Shown: one piece after another, positions 57,903 to 64,000 of the stretch | Position numbering within the stretch: the first letter of the stretch is position 1 | How the letters are laid out: each line of letters starts with the position of its first letter | Source of the DNA: Xenopus tropicalis | Taxonomy: Eukaryota; Chordata; Amphibia; Anura; Pipidae | Assembly (NCBI RefSeq): GCF_000004195.4 | Contig: NC_030683.2 | Span: 68,109,764-68,173,763 of the forward strand | DNA: 64,000 nucleotides | Reading direction: 5' to 3' | Translations under genes and position numbers: made by a program | The notes under the pieces: model-generated | Told to the model about the DNA's origin: nothing | Databases searched by the model: none | Seen by the model: the letters and a program-made list of their open reading frames with translations, nothing else

Positions 57903-58911
57903 CCAGGTAAGGGATCCTTTATTCAGAAACCCGTTATCATGAAAGCTCCAAATTGCAGAAAACCCATCTTCTATAGACTATTTTAACCAAATTCCCATTT
58001 TTAGAAATTATTCCATTTTTCTCTGTAATAATTAAATATTACCTTGTACTTGATCCTAACTAAGATATAATTAATCCTTACTGAAGGCAAAACAATCCTA
58101 GTAGGTTTATGTAATGTTTAACCTTTTTAGTGCCATAGGACGTAGATTCTACGTCCTAGGTACCAAGGGACCAAAGTGCCATAGAACGTAGAATCTACGT
58201 CCTACAGCACTAACGGGTTTACAAGCGCTGCGCTCGCTTTTAAAGCAGCGCAGCGCTTGTAAAGCCTGCACAACCCCCTAGGCAACGAGCAAATGAAGAC
58301 ATACTCACCGATCCGGTCGCCCAGCCGTACCGATCCGGTCCCTCAGCCAATGACAGCAGTGGACACGCATTGATGACGTGTCCACTGCTGTCCCTTTAAA
58401 TGTCGCTGCCCCCGCCGTCGCCTCTTCACTCCTGCTGCCACGTGTGACTGCTGGAGCCCCCCTGCTGCCTTCCTGCTGGATTGGTCGCCCTGATCGCCTG
58501 CCTGCATTGTGTGAGCTGAACTACAACTCTCTAACCACTGTTTATTTTGCTTATTTCTATCTCAACTGTCTAAAAATTTTTTATTTTTTTTTCCATTTCT
58601 TCTTCTATCTTTGTCATTATTACACTTTTACACACATACACACTTATTTACAACTTTCCCAAGCACACACAGACACTTACACACACACTTACACTTTTTT
58701 TTTTTTTTCTTTCTTTCTTTTCTTTTCTTTCTTTCTTTGCTTTCTTTGGCAGTCTTTTTTTTTACTAAAACTTTATTTCTGATCTTGCTCTATAATTATC
58801 TGATTTATATGGTTGCATTTTAGTGTTTTTTTTGCATTTTCATAATTGATTTCTGTTTTTGAATTATTCTATTGCACTGTAACTTTTTTATTGCTATTGG
58901 GTGCTGAATTT

Positions 58912-59165
58912 GCAGTGACGTTGGTGGATCCAGGGCTCTGACCACCGATTTCATTGCAATAATTGTTCTTCTGTTGGTTTGAGTGGTTTTTATTTGAATT
59001 TACTGATTTTATGGTGTTTTATCTTTGCATTGTTCTTTATTGTGTATTTAGTGCCCCAAAAAGGTTGCTTTTGCAGTGACATTGGTGGATCCAGGGCTCT
59101 GACCACCGATTTCATTGCAATTATTGTTCTTTGATTGCTTTTAGTGGTTTTATTCCATTTTAACT
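58912..59165. repeat. 161-bp tandem doublet
   Basis: GCAGTGAC-TTGGTGGATCC, AGGGCTCTGACCACCGATTT, CATTGCAAT-ATTGTTCTT occurs at 58912 and again at 59073. Confidence 0.9.
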
Positions 59166-59240
59166 TCATTTGATTTCAGTTGTTCTAGAAAGGTCCAGAG
59201 GTGCTAAGATTGTTCTGGTAGTTTCTATTGCCAAGGGTTA

Positions 59241-59481
59241 GGCTGATGCCACACATGGCGTAGGGCTGATTTTTTCAGCAAGTGGAAAAACGTTTGCCGA
59301 AAATTCAGCCCTACGCCTGCTACTTGTGCCTGCACCCGAATGAATGGAATACGCTCGGGTGCAAGCACATGTAGCCGATATACGCATGAAAACGCGAGAC
59401 TTTGCATTCTCACGCGTTTTCATGCGTATATCGGCTACATGTGCCTGCACCCGAGCGTATTCCATTCATTCGGGTGCAGGC
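59241..59481. mobile_element. Truncated Harbinger-type MITE
   Basis: GGCTGATGCCACAC follows TTA, matching the left end of 23077-23372. The inner arms (59328-59400 with 59410-59481) are near-perfect inverse copies containing GCACCCGA-TGAATGGAATAC. The right terminus is missing; an A-run follows. Confidence 0.75.
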
Positions 59482-59514
59482 AAAAAAAAAGGGGTGCATA
59501 GAGTGCAGCCCCAA

Positions 59515-61180
59515 TATTATGCATTTTCAGGTTTGGCGGCCATGTACTTATGTGCAACCAGACATAGGTATCGTTTTATTCAGGGGAACTTGCAGATTGA
59601 TGGTTAGTAAGTTTTTGGTAGTTGCCATGGAGATTTTGGGGAGAAATCTAGGTTTGTATCTGGTTTTTCCTTGATTTCTGACCAAAGCGCTGACTTCTGC
59701 AAGGGACTGCGGCCACAATTTTCTATGTAGAAAGAGAAGAGTGGCGAGAGAGTGGTGTCTCTGAATAGCTGAAGGTGTGCACTTTTCAGAAATATATAGT
59801 TTGCGGGGGTTATTTCACAGGTTATGGGTGTGTTTAGACTAAATAACTGCAGGTAGAGCACATAGAGCACAGCCCCCCCTTATGCATTGCCCCTGTTTGG
59901 GGGCATTTGGTGGCCACGTCTTTATGTGCACCCATACATTTGGGGTATCGTTTTATTCAGGGGAACTTGCAAATTGAGGTTTAGTAAGTTTTTGGTAGTT
60001 GCCATGGAGATTTTGGGGAGAAATCTAGGTTTTTTATCTGGTTTTTCCTTGATTTCTGACCAAAATCTTGGTTTGTATCTGGTTTTTCCTTGATTTCTGA
60101 CCAAAGCGCTGACTTCTGCAAGGGACTGCGGCCACAATTTTCTATGTAGAAAGAGAAGAGTGGCGAGAGAGTGGTGTCTCTGAATAGCTGAAGGTGTGCA
60201 CTTTTCAGAAATATATAGTTTGCGGGGGTTATTTCACAGGTTATGGGTGTGTTTAGACTAAATAACTGCAGGTAGAGCACAGCCCCCCCTTATGCATTGC
60301 CCCTGTTTGGGGGCATTTGGTGGCCACGTCTTTATGTGCACCCATACATTTGGGGTATCGTTTTATTCAGGGGAACTTGCAAATTGAGGTTTAGTAAGTT
60401 TTTGGTAGTTGCCATGGAGATTTTGGGGAGAAATCTAGGTTTTTTATCTGGTTTTTCCTTGATTTCTGACCAAAATCTTGGTTTGTATCTGGTTTTTCCT
60501 TGATTTCTGACCAAAGCGCTGACTTCTGCAAGGGACTGCGGCCACAATTTTCCATGTAGAAAGAGAAGAGTGGCGTCTCTGAATAGCTGAAGGTGTGCAC
60601 TTTTCGGAAATATATAGATTGTGGGGGTTATTTCACAGGTAGGGGGGGTTAACACTAAAAAACTGCAGGTAGTGCACATAGAGCGCAGCCCCCAAAATTT
60701 CAACTGAAATTGCCCTTATGCATTGCCCCTGTTTTGGGGCATTTGGTGGCCACGTCTTTATGTGCACCCATACATATGGGGTATCGTTTTATTCAGGGGA
60801 ACTTGCAGATTGATGTTTAGTAAGTTTTTGGTAGTTGCCATGGAGATTTTGGGGAGAAATCTAGGTTTGTATCTGTTTTTTCCTTGATTTCTGACCAAAG
60901 CGCTGACTTCTGCAAGGGACTGCAGCCACAATTTTCCATGTAGAAAGAGAAGAGTGAATAGCTGAAGGTGTGCACATAGTTTGTGGGGGTTATTTCACAG
61001 GTAGGGGGGAGTTAACACTGAAAAACTGCAGGAAGTGCACATAGAGCGCAGCCCCCACATTTTTAGCTGTAATTGCCCTTGTGCATTGCCCCTGCTTTGG
61101 AGTGTTTGGTGCCCATGTCTTTATGTGCACCCATACATATGGGGCATCATTTTATTCAGGAGAAGTTTGTCTTTCAAATT
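59515..61180. repeat. Tandem array, about 4.5 units of 360-425 bp
   Basis: GGTATCGTTTTATTCAGGGG recurs at about 59569, 59946, 60356, 60782 and, changed, 61142. Units share TTGCCATGGAGATTTTGGGG, CTGACTTCTGCAAGGGACTG and AATATATAGTTTG. Units 2 and 3 (from about 59883 and 60293) are nearly identical and both carry an internal duplication of the TTTTTCCTTGATTTCTGACC segment. Confidence 0.92.
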
Positions 61181-61893
61181 TGCCTTTGTTAGAAAATTTT
61201 TATGAGATTTTTTTTTGTCAAATCCACATTTGATCATGCGTCCAAGTTTACGTTTTAGAAAAAAAAAAAAGTCATAAAAAGTTCCAAATTTCACAATGCA
61301 CTGACAAAAGGTATTTGGCTTTTGAGTGAAAACTACTTTGCACCTAGAAACCTGAAGGTCTGTAGTTTCTAAAGATACCAAACATGAGGGGATATTTTAG
61401 ATTTACATATAAGTTATGCTGCATCAAGCGCTTTTCCGCTTTGTTCTGGTGTGATATTGTACTAAGTATTGCTTTAGTTTGGGGGTTACTTCTGGACAGG
61501 AACTGTGGGGTACCACCACATATTTGGTATCGTTGGAATTGGGAGTATCAGGGCTTTTACAAACAATAAAAAAAAGTGTGTAAAATTAACTTTTCTATGG
61601 AAAAAAACCTCAAAATATACAGAAATTTTTCATAATTTTTTTTTTTTTTACATATTTCACCTAAAATGCACATCATATCTCCAGAAAAGTTATAAAATTT
61701 GGTATGTATGTTGAAGCCCAATTAGTGACGAAAAAAACAATATATAATTTCCCTAGTTTCATGGAGGTTTTCCTACCAAAAAACATTGTTAAAATGAATG
61801 AGTACAAAATGCTTAAAAAACGTCTGGCACTGGGGGGAACCGAAATGACGAATTCGGCTGGCACTTAAAGGGTTAAATACATTTTTAGCAGAG

Positions 61894-62161
61894 TTAAAGA
61901 GATAGTGACACCAGAAAGAAAAACTGTTTATCTATTTATCTATCATAACATTGTCTTTGCATGCTATTTATAATGTTGCCATAAAAGTTAATTTTCCGAT
62001 GCTTTCACATTACCTATGTGATGCTGCCATATCTGTTAGCAGCAGCAGTCCTGACAGTTTAAAAAGGGGCAGTCAGGTTGGCAAAACAGTCACTTCTAGC
62101 TAACTTGTAATGTAAATCAATAATTTGAAGAGTAATCTTTTAAGTGTCAGTGTTACTTTAA
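61894..62161. mobile_element. Small T2-like MITE, 268 bp
   Basis: TTAAAGAGATAGTGACACC at the left, GTGTCAGTGTTACTTTAA at the right, TTAA on both sides. It interrupts the CAGGTAT element independently of the 3.76-kb insertion. Confidence 0.8.
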
Positions 62162-62243
62162 AGTATGGTGATCCAAAATACAGAAATACCTTTTATCTGG
62201 AAAACCCCAGGTCCCAAGCATTCTGAGATCCCATACATGCAGT

Positions 62244-64000
62244 GTATAATGGAATACATTTTTTGCTTTTACATGTTCTGCAAAAGCAGAATCATGAAAT
62301 AGTTTTCCAAAAGAGGAACCAAGAGCTAAATTTAAAGAGTGAACATATAGCATGTGCAACATCTGAGCCATTTTCACACTGTGCCATCTTACACAGGTAT
62401 ATTGGTATTTCACAAATATATGTCACACTATTGTCTGAACTCATAGCCTGAACAAAATGTGTTATAATCATTGATGCCAATATTCGGTAGGTCTAAAAAA
62501 ATGCTGGTTATTAGCCTACAAATTGTCACCGGGTGCTCTAAGGTTCCTGTGATTTTTGCTGCCATTAGCAACAGCGATCTAACCATTAATTGGCTGAATT
62601 GTACTAATGCTTGCAAATTGTACTTTTTATTATTGTGTAACCAAGGGCAGCTTTGGCGTGGGCTTATGTATAAGTATAAAGGAAGACTGATGGGTAGACA
62701 GGCATGCATACAGGTTAGAGAAGCTTTTTCTTACAAGCTTTTGTGTTCTTCTACGAAATGGTCCCCTTGATGCAATTTAAAACTACAAAGGCAGTCTATC
62801 CTAATTAGCTTTAAATGCTTGACTCATAAAGCTGTCATTAAGTGTGCTAATGGCTGTACTTTTTAGTGAAGCATTTGATTAGAAGGTAAATCATCTCCTC
62901 AGTGACTTGCAAGGTGAAGTAGCTGGACCAATAGTTATTTCCTGTCCATTTTCTAAAGCAGAGAAATGACTATTAGCAACATATTATTTTTTTCATCTGG
63001 AACCAGACAACTGCTCAGACACCTGCTTTTAGCCTTCAGCTCTTTAGTCACTATACTACAACATATTCTACTGATGTAAATAAGGTTTTAAAATATGGTA
63101 CAGCATATGAAAATATTCTCTTGCCAAGAGATTTGATGGCATGTGCTGTCACTTTGATAGACTGCCTTTAAAGTGTTTTCATGCTATGAAACAATGTAAT
63201 TATACCTATCAAGGAACTTGAAAAATGAATTAAGCGTAAAAGATGCAAACATATTCACCCACCGAATTCAATATCAAACTGTGTCAGGCTTTAAAAAAAG
63301 CCTCCAGAGAAGCACATGCTGGAAACTAGAGAGGTGGAGAGAGGTACATGGTGGAAATTGGTGGATTAAAAACAAACATAAAATTGTAATTGAACAAAGG
63401 CATGTGACACTACATTCCTGTTTAGCTGATACGTATCTTAAATCTTCACTGACAACTTACAAATAAAGGAACCCAGAAAACCTCTAAACCACGACTTCTA
63501 CATGACCTCAACAGCTTTAAGATGGTGAAGTTTTGTATTTGTTGTTTTTATGCTTAAAATCATTAAACATTTGTGTATTTTTACATGAAACATTAAAGTT
63601 ATAGCACAAAAAAAATTGGGGAAAAAAAATTAGGAACATTAATAACCCCCCCAGTATATAAAGCTATCTCTTATTTTGTCTTAGAAGGGGGAAAAAATCT
63701 GTTCCAAAAGGGCAAACGGACCAGTCCCTGGATCAACATTATACTAAGAATTTAACCACCTATAAAATAAAATGCACTGCGTTTGCCCAGAAACAGTATC
63801 CTATAGCAACTGATAAGATATTTAAATTTAAACAGGTCACTAGTAAATCCTACCTACTCCTGGGAAAACTTCTTATTACATATGGGGGTCAGTAACCTTA
63901 CATTATCTTACTTGCTGCAAAGGCATCCAACATTTTTTTGAAACCATCTGTTGCATATAGCAGTATAAAGCACACAATAGTGACATTATTGAAATCTACA
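62244..64000. other. Interval with no gene recognised
   Basis: No element ends or supported coding region. The segment 62770-62945 (CCTAATTAGCTTTAAATGC, GCTGTCATTAAGTGTGCTAATGG, AGCATTTGATTAGAAGG) is dense in TAAT cores and might be a regulatory element. The last kilobase is AT-rich. Confidence 0.4.

Larger units (their letters stand above)
58118..61876. mobile_element. Large TTAA-flanked non-autonomous element, 3.76 kb
   Basis: Left end TTAACCTTTTTAGTGCCATA, right end TGGCACTTAAAGGGTTAA, TTAA at both sides. Next to the left end are two copies of the palindrome GACGTAGAWTCTACGTC (58140-58204) and the inverted pair ACAAGCGCTGCGC / GCGCAGCGCTTGT (58221-58261). A GC-rich part follows (GATCCGGTC doublet), then a 161-bp doublet, a truncated Harbinger MITE and a 0.4-kb tandem array. 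No transposase. A TTAA duplication fits piggyBac or Kolobok; termini favour the latter group weakly. Confidence 0.8.
57903..62243 (-). mobile_element. CAGGTAT element split by two TTAA insertions
   Basis: 57903-58117 (CCAGGTAAGGGATCC, ACCCGTTATC, TACTTGATCCTAACTAAG) and 62162-62243 (TCTGGAAAACCCCAGGTCCC, ATTCTGAGATCCCATACATG) are the two ends of one reverse-oriented copy of the family at 15502-15833; 61877-61893 is its middle (TACATTTTTAGCAGAG). The gaps are the two TTAA elements below. Confidence 0.8.

Noticed and set aside
58378..58782. 134-codon open frame
   Set aside because: Lies inside a non-autonomous TTAA element; the C-terminal half is low-complexity (CACA, TTTC) translation.

Overview
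The window is vertebrate nuclear DNA and almost certainly from a pipid frog of the Xenopus type. The evidence is the repeat content: TTAA-flanked T2/Kolobok-type MITEs starting TTAAAGG, many copies of a TA-flanked CAGGTATAGGACC element, TAG-GATGAGC hAT-type MITEs, frog-style L1/Tx1 and CR1-like LINEs, and a Penelope-like element. X. tropicalis and X. laevis cannot be told apart from sequence reading alone. I found no host protein-coding exon, tRNA or rRNA gene. The window reads as an intergenic or intronic gene desert built of layered transposable elements (TEs), with at least one stretch (about 37.74-37.95 kb) that looks like a conserved non-coding regulatory element.

Layout. 0-3.6 kb: AT-rich sequence with a 99-bp hAT-type MITE and an 817-bp solo LTR flanked by ATAT. 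3.6-10.4 kb: a full-length L1/Tx1-type LINE on the minus strand with a 1275-aa ORF2 (endonuclease, reverse transcriptase, C-terminal CCHC), an ORF1, a long inter-ORF tandem repeat and perfect 16-bp target-site duplications. 10.4-15.5 kb: mostly unrecognised AT-rich DNA, a foldback and a (TA)n tract. 15.5-18.3 kb: a CAGGTAT-type TIR element, a Tc1 element with a broken transposase, a second Tc1-like fragment and a hammerhead-like relic. 18.7-20.8 kb: an old L1-type ORF2 remnant split by a 1.2-kb T2 element. 21.7-27.0 kb: a second solo LTR (ATAG duplication), a Harbinger MITE and two T2 MITEs. 27-39.9 kb: mostly unrecognised sequence with MITE fragments, a CR1-like endonuclease fragment and the candidate regulatory element. 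39.9-45.5 kb: a TTAA-type element carrying 0.4-kb tandem repeats, a GGGGCTGATTCACTAAAG repeat split by a hAT MITE, a degenerate satellite-like array and a CR1-like 3' end. 46.3-48.3 kb: a long palindromic MITE and a hAT MITE with a perfect 8-bp duplication. 48.8-52.8 kb: a Penelope-like element (GIY-YIG endonuclease fragment, inverted terminal copies each carrying a hammerhead ribozyme motif) into which a Harbinger MITE and then a 2.1-kb 8-bp-TSD element carrying a 13-bp minisatellite were inserted. 53-58 kb: old TE debris including a CR1-like ORF2 fragment. 57.9-62.2 kb: one CAGGTAT-type element containing two independent TTAA insertions, one of them 3.8 kb with its own tandem array. 62.2-64 kb: unrecognised sequence.

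The parts do not form a pathway. What links them is mobility: two reverse-transcribing systems (an L1-type LINE with a nearly intact machine, and Penelope with self-cleaving RNA motifs), several DNA-transposon families represented by short non-autonomous copies, and a clear insertion order that can be read from target-site duplications.
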